From Priestia aryabhattai B8W22 (lineage in GTDB: Bacteria; Bacillota; Bacilli; Bacillales; Bacillaceae_H), in the NCBI RefSeq assembly GCF_000956595.1, contig NZ_JYOO01000020.1:33951-97950 (forward strand): 64,000 nt of DNA. The letters run 5' to 3'. Shown piece after piece: positions 49,636 to 58,801 of the stretch. The position numbers and the translations under genes are program-made. The stretch's first letter is position 1. Each line of letters starts with the position of its first letter. The notes below the pieces were generated by a model that did no database searches, was not told the origin of the DNA, and saw only the letters and a program-made list of their open reading frames with translations.

Positions 49636-50280
49636 ATGTCTGATCTTTACTCTCGCCTTTCAAAAGATGATGCTGCCGTGCTTTTAGTTGACCACCAAAC
49701 GGGCCTTATTTCCGGCCTTGTACGTGATTATGGTGTTGATGAATTTAAAAACAACGTATTGGCTCTTGGTGATACGGCTAAATTCTTTGATTTACCGGTT
49801 ATTTTAACAACTAGCTTTGAAAATGGACCCAACGGCCCGCTTATGCACGAACTCGTTGATTTGTTTCCTGATGCGCCAAAAATAGCTCGTCCTGGACAAA
49901 TTAACGCGTGGGACAACGAAGAGTTTGTTAAAGCCATTAAAGCAACTGGCAAAAAACAGCTGATTATCGCGGGTGTAGTTACAGACGTTTGCGTTGCTTT
50001 TCCTGCGCTTTCTGCTATTAAAGAAGGCTACGAAGTGTTTGTTGTGACAGATGCTTCAGGGACATTTAATAAGCAAGTAGCGGATGCAGCGTTAACGCGC
50101 ATGGCCCACGGGGGCGCGCAGCTCATGAACTGGTTTAGCGTAGCGTGCGAGCTTCAGCGTGACTGGCGCAACGACGTTGAAGGTTTTGGTAATTTAATTT
50201 CTAGTCATCTTCCAGGTTATCAAAACTTAATGGGCAGCTATAGAGGAGCTCAGCGCGATTTCAGCAAGCAGAGTGTCTAA
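49636..50280 (+). CDS. Isochorismatase-like cysteine hydrolase (YcaC family)
   Basis: The protein is 214 residues from ATG 49636, with AAGGAGGAT upstream. The catalytic triad of the family is visible: Asp19 in VLLVDHQTGL, a Lys near residue 82 (DAPKIARPGQ) and Cys119 in GVVTDVCVAF. The overall length and the C-terminal VACELQRDWRNDVEGF segment are like E. coli YcaC, which forms octameric rings and whose substrate is unknown. It probably takes part in the surrounding detoxification cluster. A very strong terminator follows. Confidence 0.9.
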   Translation: MSDLYSRLSKDDAAVLLVDHQTGLISGLVRDYGVDEFKNNVLALGDTAKFFDLPVILTTSFENGPNGPLMHELVDLFPDAPKIARPGQINAWDNEEFVKAIKATGKKQLIIAGVVTDVCVAFPALSAIKEGYEVFVVTDASGTFNKQVADAALTRMAHGGAQLMNWFSVACELQRDWRNDVEGFGNLISSHLPGYQNLMGSYRGAQRDFSKQSV

Positions 50281-50399
50281 CGTAGTCGAGCTTAAATTTG
50301 GCATCGGTCGTTCTCTTTACATATAAGACACGAAAGCAGAATGGCATCTATGGATCATTTATGTGACGGAGAAAATGTAACAGCATAAAAGTAATTGTT

Positions 50400-50443
50400 A
50401 GATAGGTGAGCCGGCTAATGAACCGTTGGCTCACCTATCTTTT
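50400..50443 (+). terminator. Intrinsic terminator
   Basis: AGATAGGTGAGCC and GGCTCACCTATCT form a 13-bp perfect stem followed by TTT. Confidence 0.88.
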
Positions 50444-50536
50444 ACTACGCTACCTTTCATGAAGTATGCGTCTCTTGTATATAAAATAACGTACATTCAC
50501 GACAGCCTGATAAATGATAGGAAAGGATGCGGAGTA

Positions 50537-51628
50537 GTGGAAGAAAAAAAAGTTACGTGGCTGGAGCTTTTTTATGATTTGTTATTTGTGGCAGCCGTTG
50601 CTACTGCTACGCATGTTTTGCTTCACGTTGAACAAGGGTATATTCATGGGGAGTATTTGTTAAAGTTTGTACTAATTTTTATTCCTATATGGTGGGCGTG
50701 GACCGGACAAACGATGTTTATCAATCGGTTTGGACAAGATTTTTTGCATCAGCGCATCTTTATGATTCTTCAAATGCTGTTTGTTCTTATCATGATCTCA
50801 AGCCTGTCTGTAGACTTTGATCAATATTACGTTTCTTTTCTGATTGGCTATATTGGACTAAGAGCTTTAACCGCTCTTCAATATCTTATTGTTCAAAAAT
50901 TTGAACGAGATGAAAGAAAAAAAGTTGCTGTGTTTTTAGGTACATGCTTTGGAATTGGGATTTTTATCTCGCTTCTTTCGCTTCTTTTTGATTCATGGAT
51001 TCGCTACGCCGTGTTGTATACAGGAATTGCAGTGGATATGATTTTACCTATTTTAGGGCATAAGCGACTGGCAAAATTACCGACCAACACTGCTCATTTA
51101 TTAGAGCGCTTTGCTTTATTAACATTAATCCTGTTTGGAGAATCCGTTGTCAGCATTCTTGCTGTGATACAGCCACAAAAAGGGGATTGGAATACTATTT
51201 TATTTTCGGTTATTTCATTTGTCCTGATTATTGCCATGTGGTGGCAGTACTTTGAGAATGTAGAAAAGAAAGTAAACAAGTCCATTCAAAGAGCCGGACA
51301 AACGATTATTTACGGACACTTACTTATTCTCATGTCTCTAAGCATGATTGCAGCATCGATTAAGCTCATGTTTTTACATGAAGTTCATTATACATTCAGC
51401 TTATATTTTGTATTTGGCTCCGTGCTGCTTTACTTTACGGCAACGACTCTTGTTTTTCATCAGTATAGATTTGAAGACCATCGTTTGAAAGTGTATCACT
51501 TGGGAATGTTTTTAGGAATTTTAGCTGTGTTTTTTATTATTAACTTACTTTTGGTCGTCCCGAGCACCCTCATCATAGGAGAATTAGCGATCTTTTTTAT
51601 TACCTACGCTAGGTTTACGACCACTTAA
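50537..51628 (+). CDS. ltrA: Low temperature requirement protein A (LtrA) family membrane protein
   Basis: The protein is 363 residues from GTG 50537, nine bases after AAAGGA. It has about ten membrane segments. The LtrA hallmark TWLELFYDLLFVAAVATATHVL at the N-terminus and RFALLTLILFGESVVSI in the middle are clear. LtrA was named for a Listeria mutant unable to grow in the cold, and its molecular function is unknown. The gene sits between the YcaC-like hydrolase and the alpha/beta hydrolase with only 36 bp to the latter, so these two are probably one transcript. Confidence 0.88.
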   Translation: MEEKKVTWLELFYDLLFVAAVATATHVLLHVEQGYIHGEYLLKFVLIFIPIWWAWTGQTMFINRFGQDFLHQRIFMILQMLFVLIMISSLSVDFDQYYVSFLIGYIGLRALTALQYLIVQKFERDERKKVAVFLGTCFGIGIFISLLSLLFDSWIRYAVLYTGIAVDMILPILGHKRLAKLPTNTAHLLERFALLTLILFGESVVSILAVIQPQKGDWNTILFSVISFVLIIAMWWQYFENVEKKVNKSIQRAGQTIIYGHLLILMSLSMIAASIKLMFLHEVHYTFSLYFVFGSVLLYFTATTLVFHQYRFEDHRLKVYHLGMFLGILAVFFIINLLLVVPSTLIIGELAIFFITYARFTTT

Positions 51629-51664
51629 CCAAATAAAGAACGACTATATAATGGAGGTAGCAAA

Positions 51665-52501
51665 ATGGCAAAAATTACGGTAGGAACAGAAAATGAAGCA
51701 CCTATTGAACTATACTATGAGGATCATGGCACTGGGAAGCCCGTTGTCTTAATTCACGGCTGGCCACTAAGCGGGCGGTCTTGGGAATATCAAGTTCCGG
51801 CTCTTGTTGAGGCTGGACACAGAGTCATCACGTATGACCGCCGAGGATTCGGAAAGTCTTCTCAGCCATGGGACGGCTACGATTATGATACATTTGCTGC
51901 TGATTTACATCAGCTGCTAGAACATTTGGATCTAACAAATGTGACGCTAGTCGGGTTTTCAATGGGCGGGGGAGAAGTAGCTCGCTATGTAGGAAATTAC
52001 GGAACGGATAGAGTAGAAAAAGCCGTATTTGCAGGAGCTGTACCGCCATTTCTTTATAAATCAGAAGATCATCCTGAAGGAGCATTGGATGACGCAGGCA
52101 TTCAAGAATTTGAAAACGGAGTAAAACATGACCGCTTAGCTTTTCTTGATGATTTTACAAAAACATTTTTTGGAGCTGAAGACGGAAATGACTTAGTCAG
52201 CGAACCGTTTCGACTTTACAACCGGGATATTGCAGCAGCCGCATCGCCTAAAGGGACATTAGACTGTATAGCCGCTTTCAGCAAAACGGATTTCAGAGAT
52301 GATTTAGCCAAGTTTACAATACCGACTCTTATTATTCATGGTGATGCAGATGAGATTGTTCCATTTGAATATAGCGGAAAACGAACGCATGAAGCCATTT
52401 CTGGTTCCAAGTTAGCCTTAATAAAAGGCGGTCCACACGGCTTAAATGCAACGCATGCACACGAATTTAACGAAGCGCTGCTGTCTTTTTTAAGAGACTA
52501 A
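51665..52501 (+). CDS. Alpha/beta hydrolase, cofactor-free haloperoxidase/arylesterase type
   Basis: The 278-residue protein starts at ATG 51665, after ATGGAGGTAG. The oxyanion segment LIHGWPLSGRSWEYQ, YDRRGFGKSSQPWDGY, nucleophile Ser99 in VGFSMGGGEVARY, Asp227/229 in HGDADEIVPF and His258 in GGPHGLNATH match the non-heme chloroperoxidase/arylesterase group. In vivo such enzymes are perhydrolases or esterases; the substrate is unknown. It follows ltrA and ends the stress-related cluster. Confidence 0.9.
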   Translation: MAKITVGTENEAPIELYYEDHGTGKPVVLIHGWPLSGRSWEYQVPALVEAGHRVITYDRRGFGKSSQPWDGYDYDTFAADLHQLLEHLDLTNVTLVGFSMGGGEVARYVGNYGTDRVEKAVFAGAVPPFLYKSEDHPEGALDDAGIQEFENGVKHDRLAFLDDFTKTFFGAEDGNDLVSEPFRLYNRDIAAAASPKGTLDCIAAFSKTDFRDDLAKFTIPTLIIHGDADEIVPFEYSGKRTHEAISGSKLALIKGGPHGLNATHAHEFNEALLSFLRD

Positions 52502-52557
52502 GTATAAATGATTATTTTGTAGGTGAGAACCTGACGTATGAATAGGAAAAGCGAGAA

Positions 52558-52586
52558 GAAGTTGCCGGAGGGCGCTTCTTTTTTAT
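52558..52586 (+). terminator. Imperfect terminator
   Basis: The stem GAAG..GCC-GGA-GGGC.CTTC is followed by TTTTTT. It ends the ltrA-hydrolase transcript. Confidence 0.6.
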
Positions 52587-52745
52587 CAGTTCATACAATT
52601 AACAAAGGTATTCTGAATGCTTCAAGGATTCTTTAGGGTGAGGCATCTGATTCGTAAGCATAAGGTTACAAATAAAATCCCTAAATAGCTATAATAACTT
52701 TTACTTTATTTTTTCTGCTTACCATAATCACTAAAATGAGTGGTG

Positions 52746-52788
52746 AAAACAAAGAGCATACCTTTAATTAAAGGCTGCTCTTTGTTTT
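52746..52788. terminator. Bidirectional terminator
   Basis: AAAACAAAGAGCA and TGCTCTTTGTTTT, with an inner CCTTT/AAAGG, form a long near-perfect hairpin between convergent genes. Confidence 0.85.
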
Positions 52789-52854
52789 CTACATCTTGTT
52801 TTGCTTCTCTAACTAGAACAAAATGTCTTAATAGTTAAGTGTGGTAATAAAATA

Positions 52855-53472
52855 CTATTTACGTAATTCTTCTAATTCTGCAAGAAGGGTTTCAATCATT
52901 TCATCGCTTCTTCGAAGTTCTTGATTAAGCATATGAATCGTTTCCTCTTCCCAATTGAAAGGGTTACCATAAGAAGGCGTAATAGGAAGATCTTCATACA
53001 CATCTCCATTTTCTTCACTGTGTTTTGTAAAATATATAGCAACTTCACACATTGGATGACCAAGAGCAATACGCTGGCGCAAGCTCACTTTTCCATAGCC
53101 GAATTTACGGGCTGCAATTCCTCCAAACACACTAGACGTCATCTTGCACAAATGAGGAGCATCCTGTACGACGTCACCAAATGGACATTGGGTAGCGCTT
53201 ACAACCGCATGGTCTGGATGAACGGAAACAATTTCAAAGTGACCTCCAATTGAATTCTTAAGGTCAATTATAACTTCTGCATATTCCTCTACCGTCCACT
53301 TTTCATTCTTATCGCTATAAAAGTCTTCCATCCATTCTCCAGTACGAATACCAATTTGTTTAATATATTCTTCAGCTATGGGTCCTACCGTTTTTTGATG
53401 AATCATTGCGTACTGTGTAATAAGTTTAGCCAAGAATATATGTCCGCTTAGTTGCCCTTTTTTTAAAGCCAT
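52855..53472 (-). CDS. Cys/His-rich MetOD1-like sensor/output protein
   Basis: The protein is 205 residues. ATG 53470-53472 follows AAAAGGGGGA. The central region (about 85-150) has the pattern of methanogen output domain 1: C96 in TQCPFGD, H107/C109 in APHLCKMT, FGGIAARKFGYGKVSL and then C142 in GHPMCEVAIYF. These three Cys residues with nearby His could bind a metal or cofactor. The C-terminal roughly 30 residues form a coiled coil. No DNA-binding or enzymatic partner domain is present and no adjacent partner gene is seen. The family's function is unknown. Confidence 0.65.
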   Translation of the reverse strand: MALKKGQLSGHIFLAKLITQYAMIHQKTVGPIAEEYIKQIGIRTGEWMEDFYSDKNEKWTVEEYAEVIIDLKNSIGGHFEIVSVHPDHAVVSATQCPFGDVVQDAPHLCKMTSSVFGGIAARKFGYGKVSLRQRIALGHPMCEVAIYFTKHSEENGDVYEDLPITPSYGNPFNWEEETIHMLNQELRRSDEMIETLLAELEELRK

Positions 53473-53658
53473 ATTATAAATCCCCCTTTTATTTTATAAA
53501 AGAGTAAAAATATCAATTCAATAAGCAGCACTTTTTCTACATATCTCTATTTCTTAATTATTACAGATTAACAAGATCGCGTGTTATGTTTTTTGAATTT
53601 AAAAATATTTATTTGTAAATACTGGTTTCTTTTTGAAAAGAAAGAAGGAGACTAGCAT

Positions 53659-53730
53659 CATGGATCTTATAGGAAATGAAAACCCCTTAGAAGCTCATCA
53701 GTTTCTAAAGGATTTTAACTTCTCTTTCTA
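53659..53730 (+). CDS. Possible 23-residue peptide or hairpin RNA
   Basis: AGAAGGAG lies nine bases before ATG 53659, which opens a frame MDLIGNENPLEAHQFLKDF... ending at 53730. The same sequence contains a hairpin (CCTTAGAA with TTCTAAAGG). Either a tiny peptide or a fortuitous frame is possible. Confidence 0.3.
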
Positions 53731-53775
53731 GATATAATTGCTTCAAAAGAAAAGGTGGTACAACGGACTAATCTG

Positions 53776-54675
53776 TTAAAAAGAACGTAATAAAAAGTCC
53801 AATATAGTGTTTTGCAGATTCTCATGAAACTCCTTGCGATTAAAGCCTTCCGGATCCTGTGAGGGAAGGAAGGTAGGAGATTTCATAAAGTCGGGAAATG
53901 GGCTGAGAAATGAAAAGTGCCCGCCATTTTCTACAACGATATGATGAACTTTTTCCGAATCAGAAACACCATTTAACACAAATTCCCGGTGAAAAGAAGG
54001 AGTAATCGTATCCTTTTCGCCTGTAATCATTAAAATAGGTATATTCACGTCTTCAAGGGCTCCTTTTTCCCTAAACCATCCGGTGGCTGGCGCTAAAAGA
54101 ATCAGTGATTGAACACGTTTATCCTGAGTAACAGATAAACAATAAGGCTTTTGATCAGGAGATTCAGAAGGAAAAGAAGTAGGGATTCCACCTGCTACAG
54201 CAAGAGCTGTATATCCTCCCATTGAATGGCCAATAAGAGAAATATTATTTGAATGAATGGATGAAGAAAAAGCACTTTCTTTTAAAAACCAATCGATTAC
54301 AGTACGTATATGGGTAGGTCGATTTTTTAGGTTATCTATTGTTCCAGACAGCGTATTATCCTCTCGATTATTAAACGGATGTTGCGGTATCCCCGCAATA
54401 AACCCATTACGTGCTAAAAACTGAGCAATGGTTCGATAAGCAAGAGGCGTGCTACCATCTCCATGAGAAAGAATGACTAAAGGAAATGATCCATTTGAAA
54501 GTGGAGCATCTTGCGCAACGCTTATCGCGTAAGGTCCCATCTTTTCCACTTTTTCTTCTTGGTATGTAGGGTACATAATAAGTAAAGGAAAGTCGTGTTC
54601 ATTTTCTTGATCTTCTATATTTATGAATTGACATCCGGCATAAAATGACTGCCTTTCATGTTTTCTTATGTGCAC
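53776..54675 (-). CDS. Alpha/beta hydrolase, PAF-acetylhydrolase/dienelactone hydrolase-like
   Basis: The 299-residue protein is read from ATG 54673-54675, with AAGGAGGAGT before it. The fold features are FPLVILSHGDGSTPLAYRTIAQFLARNGF (oxyanion region, about 63-91), nucleophile elbow LIGHSMGGYTALA (about 146-158), an acid strand ILMITGEKDTITP and catalytic His in ENGGHFSFL. The arrangement resembles lipoprotein-associated phospholipase A2-like predicted dienelactone hydrolases. No signal peptide is seen. It is monocistronic. Confidence 0.85.
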   Translation of the reverse strand: MHIRKHERQSFYAGCQFINIEDQENEHDFPLLIMYPTYQEEKVEKMGPYAISVAQDAPLSNGSFPLVILSHGDGSTPLAYRTIAQFLARNGFIAGIPQHPFNNREDNTLSGTIDNLKNRPTHIRTVIDWFLKESAFSSSIHSNNISLIGHSMGGYTALAVAGGIPTSFPSESPDQKPYCLSVTQDKRVQSLILLAPATGWFREKGALEDVNIPILMITGEKDTITPSFHREFVLNGVSDSEKVHHIVVENGGHFSFLSPFPDFMKSPTFLPSQDPEGFNRKEFHENLQNTILDFLLRSF

Positions 54676-54884
54676 TTATACTCCTCCTTGCTTTTAACAA
54701 TCTTTATTATAACAAACTTATATATGAAATTTTTTTGATTTAGCTCGCTTGAAAAAGATTAATTAACCTTTATTTTAATTATTCGTCGGGCTGTTTTTGT
54801 ACCGATAAAGCACATTATGATAACTAAATTTGTGCATGCACTTATATAATGAAGACAGTGATATGTATTAAGGGGGGAAATAAA

Positions 54885-55667
54885 ATGTATTGTTTAGAAC
54901 CAAAAGATTATTACAAGATAAATAACATGTTAGAAGCGTCATTTAAGACTCCTACATTTGCTTTTTCTGTCGTTAATCATGTTATTGAAGGATCTGTATA
55001 CGTAAATGATATGATGAGGCCATCATCAGGATTTCTTAGAATACGTGCAGGTGACTATTATGTATTTGGACAAGGCAATGACGTGGTATTTAATAACTTT
55101 CTCTATCGTTATTTTGTTGAGAACGTGTATGGTAAGGAGAAGCGGTTTACAGTTTTTACTCCATCGTCTGACTGGGAAACTTTTTTTGACGAAACTTTCA
55201 ACACGTATGTAAAGAAAATGACGCGTTCTAAGTATAGGTTTCTTCCTTCAAAAGTTCATTCTACGTACAGCCTGTCCAATACCTATGAGTTAAAAGGCTT
55301 TAACGCTGATTCTTTAAGGGAAAGTGAGAATTTCAATGAATCATATATAGTGGAGTACTGGGGATCAGAGAGTAATTTTCTAAAAAACGGATTAGGAGTC
55401 TGTCTTATCCATAAAGAAAAGATTCTAGCTGAATGTGTGTCTATTTTTCATAGTGGAACAATAGCTGAAATCGATATTGTGACTAACCCTGCCTATAGAG
55501 GACAAGGACTGGGAAAGATAGTGGGCCAGGCGTTTATAAATAAATGTTTGGAAAAGAACGTTATACCTGCTTGGGATTGCGATAAGAACAATAAAGCATC
55601 GAAAGCACTAGCCAATAAACTTGGGTTTTCGAATGAAGAGGATTACGCTTTATATGTATTAAAATGA
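54885..55667 (+). CDS. GNAT-family N-acetyltransferase (PF12746 type)
   Basis: The 260-residue protein starts at ATG 54885, preceded by AAGGGGGG. The N-terminal part (1-130) is the extra domain of the GNAT_acetyltransf_2 type, rich in aromatic residues. The C-terminal part has GVCLIHKEKILAECVSIFHSG and the acetyl-CoA binding loop VTNPAYRGQGLGKIVGQAFINKCLE, followed by WDCDKNNKASKALANKLGF. This C-terminal pattern is very characteristic. Its acceptor substrate is unknown. It is a single gene. Confidence 0.9.
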   Translation: MYCLEPKDYYKINNMLEASFKTPTFAFSVVNHVIEGSVYVNDMMRPSSGFLRIRAGDYYVFGQGNDVVFNNFLYRYFVENVYGKEKRFTVFTPSSDWETFFDETFNTYVKKMTRSKYRFLPSKVHSTYSLSNTYELKGFNADSLRESENFNESYIVEYWGSESNFLKNGLGVCLIHKEKILAECVSIFHSGTIAEIDIVTNPAYRGQGLGKIVGQAFINKCLEKNVIPAWDCDKNNKASKALANKLGFSNEEDYALYVLK

Positions 55668-55732
55668 AAAAAGAATGAGACATAACGAAATCAATTCAAT
55701 CTACAGACGAACGAATGGAATGCATGAGTGAA

Positions 55733-55810
55733 TCGCTTGTTACACTGCGGTTGATTTCTGTGCAAAACATCGCTTTCCGCAGGCGGTCGATAAGCCTTGC
55801 CCTCCAATTA
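55733..55810. repeat. Degenerate copy of a Bacillaceae intergenic repeat
   Basis: The stretch GGTTGATTTCTG, CATCGCTTTCCGCAGGCGG, GATAAGCC is like the dispersed Bacillus repeat whose core is TTGATTTCCG...CGCTTTCCGCGGGCGG. It is GC-richer than its surroundings and is not in a gene. Identification is from memory. Confidence 0.45.
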
Positions 55811-55917
55811 ACAGCACACAAGATGATTTTACTGTAAACTGAATACTATACTCGTTAGGTTTAACAGTATCTACTTTATTAAAATATCTTAAATTAATAT
55901 TTAAACAGGGGGAACTT

Positions 55918-56349
55918 ATGATATCAATTCATAGAAATTTAAAATTACGTGATTTAGAAATTTTCCACGTAGAAAGAGAGGGAACTATCTTATCTTATGT
56001 AGTCATTGAAGACACGAGAAATCCATTTACAGAAGAAGATAAAAAACTAGATCCCTTATGTTATATGGAGGATGAAGATATTAACGCGATTTTAAATGTG
56101 TTTAAGATTTCATTAATCAATGATGAAAAATTAAATGAAGAAGATTCATTTTTTCTAAAATCGTTCTTTTCAGATTTTGTTAATAATACAAATTTAACGA
56201 ATTTTATTATTACGGAATACATTCAAGAAGATTTGTATGATCATGAAGTTAATATAAAATTTTTCAATAAAATTTTAAAGGATATAGGTTCAAATTATAT
56301 TATTGAAGAATTTGATGAAATGAACTGGATTTATTTATCTCAAGATTAA
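55918..56349 (+). CDS. Acidic hypothetical protein
   Basis: The protein is 143 residues from ATG 55918, behind AGGGGGAAC. It is very AT-rich (many Asn, Ile, Asp, Phe codons), acidic, and predicted as a compact alpha/beta domain with LKLRDLEIFHVEREGTILSYVVIED at the start and NYIIEEFDEMNWIYLS at the end. I do not recognise a family. The composition and neighbourhood (second SF0329 paralogue, unknown gene at 57172) suggest an accessory gene of the immunity/defence type, but there is no direct evidence. Confidence 0.6.
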   Translation: MISIHRNLKLRDLEIFHVEREGTILSYVVIEDTRNPFTEEDKKLDPLCYMEDEDINAILNVFKISLINDEKLNEEDSFFLKSFFSDFVNNTNLTNFIITEYIQEDLYDHEVNIKFFNKILKDIGSNYIIEEFDEMNWIYLSQD

Positions 56350-56448
56350 AATGTAACGATGTATAGCACATATGAAACTAGTTTACATAAATACTTTTCT
56401 GGGAATTCAATTACATTTATCAATTTACAAACATTAAGAAACAAAGTG

Positions 56449-56492
56449 AATAAAAAGAGCATCTAAACGAATAGTTAGATGCTCTTTTTATT
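56449..56492. terminator. Intrinsic terminator
   Basis: AATAAAAAGAGCATCTAA and TTAGATGCTCTTTTTATT form an 18-bp perfect stem around an 8-base loop. Confidence 0.92.
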
Positions 56493-56614
56493 GTCTAGAA
56501 CGATGAAGTATATTCTATATATTAAGAAAAACAACTTGAACTAGGTATATTTTGTATAATATGTTTCTAGAAACGAAAACGTATAATTTTAGGGAAGAGG
56601 AGTACAAAAATAGC

Positions 56615-57151
56615 ATGAAGTGGACGAAAGTAAAGAAAAATATGGAGAATTTATTCTGTGATAAGTTGAAGTATAGATTGAGTATTCATTTCACTAAATA
56701 TAACGTTTCTCTTGGAGAACAGGCACGTATTTGGATTACTCTAGATAAGAAGGAGATTTTTAATGCTTCTTCAGCAGAATATTTAATGGAACATGATAAA
56801 CTTTGGAGAGAAGTACAGAGAAAAACAAGCAACCCCTTTCCAGAGTGTTTATATGAATTTTTCCCGGAGTTCATTGGGAAGGTAAGTGATATGGACTACA
56901 CTGCAAGTATTCTAGAATATAGAGGTATTTTTAACGTCGACCATGTTTATGACACTTTCATTAAGTATCCTCAGCTGTCCATTGATCGAGCATTAAATTC
57001 TGGGAACGTTATTTCTCAAGCTCTTGCATTAGTAGATAGAAGGTTAGGGAAAAGGACGCTGGAAGCTCTAAAGTACAATTCGGACGTGCACCCTTTAATT
57101 ATGCAATTTTATGAACTAAGATGTAAGGTTGAAAATAGTAAGCCCAGTTAA
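56615..57151 (+). CDS. SF0329-family protein, second paralogue
   Basis: The protein is 178 residues. ATG 56615 is preferred: it gives the same length as the 12056 paralogue, and the upstream in-frame TTG/ATG lie on a TATAAT-like promoter element at about 56554. The conserved end ALVDRRLGKRTLEALKYN...YELRCKVEN matches the first paralogue. The middle part differs strongly (ASILEYRGIFNVDHVYDTF). GAGGAG lies about 12 bases upstream. It is followed after 20 bp by another unknown gene, probably co-transcribed. Confidence 0.72.
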   Translation: MKWTKVKKNMENLFCDKLKYRLSIHFTKYNVSLGEQARIWITLDKKEIFNASSAEYLMEHDKLWREVQRKTSNPFPECLYEFFPEFIGKVSDMDYTASILEYRGIFNVDHVYDTFIKYPQLSIDRALNSGNVISQALALVDRRLGKRTLEALKYNSDVHPLIMQFYELRCKVENSKPS

Positions 57152-57171
57152 TAAAAGAAGGAGGCTATACT

Positions 57172-57798
57172 GTGAAGCCCACAAATTTCTTCATTAAAGA
57201 TATCAAAGAATTTCAATCTGCTAATAACAATCTAAAAAATATCTTCAACACAAATAAGGAATTGCCCCATCAAGTATTTAACCAAAGGTGTGATTATTAC
57301 TTATTTGAAGAGTTCTACTGGGGCATGTGTGAGGAGTTTTGGCCTACGGTACAATATTTAACAAAAATCTTTAGTGAAAAAGAAGTTACAGTTGCGGTTT
57401 TAGATCCACATCCCACAAGTTATTTTTATAAAGAGTTTGGCTATTTTAATTACTTGAAGCTTCCTACTTCTTTATCAAGTGAAGAGTATAGGAATGTCCT
57501 AGAAATTGGACCGGAGGACTACCCTGCGGATGCTCCATACTATCATTCAGAAAAAATTGTCTGGTTTTCTTCTTCTAAAAAGTGGGCAATATGGGGAGAG
57601 CGGAGCTTAGATATATGTGTCATAGGTTTTAATGAAGCTGTTTTGTTAGACCATTTAATGAAATCACCATCTAAATGGTCGTATTTAAATGAAGCTGTTG
57701 AAGATTTAATTGGCTTAAACTTTAGGAATATGACGCTTCCTCAAGATTTTAAAGACAGCTTATCAAAAAACTATGCTCATGATACAGATAGTGAATGA
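57172..57798 (+). CDS. Hypothetical protein co-transcribed with the SF0329 gene
   Basis: The protein is 208 residues from GTG 57172, behind AAGGAGGC. It is soluble, with an aromatic-rich centre (YLFEEFYWGMCEEFWPTVQYL) and a SEKIVWFSSSKKWAIWGERSLDICVIGFNE stretch. These resemble the SMI1/immunity-like hypothetical proteins often seen in Bacillus, but I cannot name a family. The 20-bp spacing to the SF0329 gene and the terminator after it define a two-gene operon. Confidence 0.7.
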   Translation: MKPTNFFIKDIKEFQSANNNLKNIFNTNKELPHQVFNQRCDYYLFEEFYWGMCEEFWPTVQYLTKIFSEKEVTVAVLDPHPTSYFYKEFGYFNYLKLPTSLSSEEYRNVLEIGPEDYPADAPYYHSEKIVWFSSSKKWAIWGERSLDICVIGFNEAVLLDHLMKSPSKWSYLNEAVEDLIGLNFRNMTLPQDFKDSLSKNYAHDTDSE

Positions 57799-57842
57799 GT
57801 ATTATATTAATCTGTAAAAGAGACCCAACTCTCTATAACTAT

Positions 57843-57878
57843 AAAAAATCCTTTGCTTCCAGAGCAGAGGATTTTTTT
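57843..57878 (+). terminator. Intrinsic terminator
   Basis: AAAAATCCTTTGC and GCAGAGGATTTTTTT form the stem and U run. Confidence 0.85.
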
Positions 57879-57910
57879 AGGTGAATACGTTATCGTACGT
57901 GAGTGTTGAT

Positions 57911-58785
57911 CTACGATAACGAAGATTTAATTACCTCTATAACATTCTTTTTTGTCTGACTCAAATAGGTTCTTTTTTCAACAGAAATTAATAACCCAAT
58001 AGGCATCTCAGGGTCAAACCCTTGTACTTTAAACGGGATATTAGTTGGTTTTAAACTAGTGCCTCTAGGGATGATTCCTACTGCATATCCAAACATCATT
58101 TCTGGAATGAGGTGCAGGGCACTGCAGTTATAGACTTGCTTAAAGGCTAAATTATTCTCTGTTAAAAAGTGGTTGACGGATTGATAGTAATAGCAGCTAT
58201 TTTCTCCTATTAAGATAGGATAGTGAATAATATCTGCTATTTCTACCGTTTTCTGTTGTAGCAGCGGGTGATCAGGGGTATTAACGATAAATTGAATTTG
58301 TTCTTCACCAAGCGGAGTAAAAGTTACGCCGGAAAGGTTCGTATTCCGTCCGCAAACAGCAAAGTCAATTTTGTCTTGATGTAATAGTTCTGATAAAAGA
58401 GCGGTGTTTCCAATGGTGAAATCGCAGTGTATGTAAGGTTTTTCGGCATTTAAATAGCTTAATATAGCTGGCATCAACCTTTGAGCAATCGATTCTGATA
58501 ACCCTATTTTAATTGTGCCTTTTTCCTCTTTGCTTATACGCTGTGCTTGAGAGATTGAGTATTCCCAGTGCTTCAACAAGCTATCTACTTCTTCTACAAA
58601 TAGTGTACCTTCCTTTGTTAGTTTTGCTTCCCAACCCCGTTCAAATAAAAGAAACCCAAGATCTTTTTCTAGCTTTTTAATATGAGCGGTGACGGTAGAC
58701 TGGGCGTAGTTTAGTTTTTTGCTGCGAGTGAAAACGTTCCTTCTGCCACAATCGTTTTAAACGTCGTTAATTCTTTAATTTCCAC
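57911..58785 (-). pseudogene. LysR-family regulator interrupted by a frameshift
   Basis: From GTG 58783-58785 the frame reads EIKELTTFKTIVAEGTFS and then stops after a few codons. In another frame the expected continuation SKKLNYAQSTVTAHIKKLEKDLGFLLFERG runs on through LTKEGTLFVEEV into an intact LysR substrate domain (57911-58579). A single indel in the TTTTCACTCGC region (about 58725-58735) explains it. This is either a natural mutation or a sequencing error. The regulator would control the divergent tautomerase-CMD pair. Confidence 0.85.
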
Positions 58786-58801
58786 TTTCTAACCTCATCT
58801 C

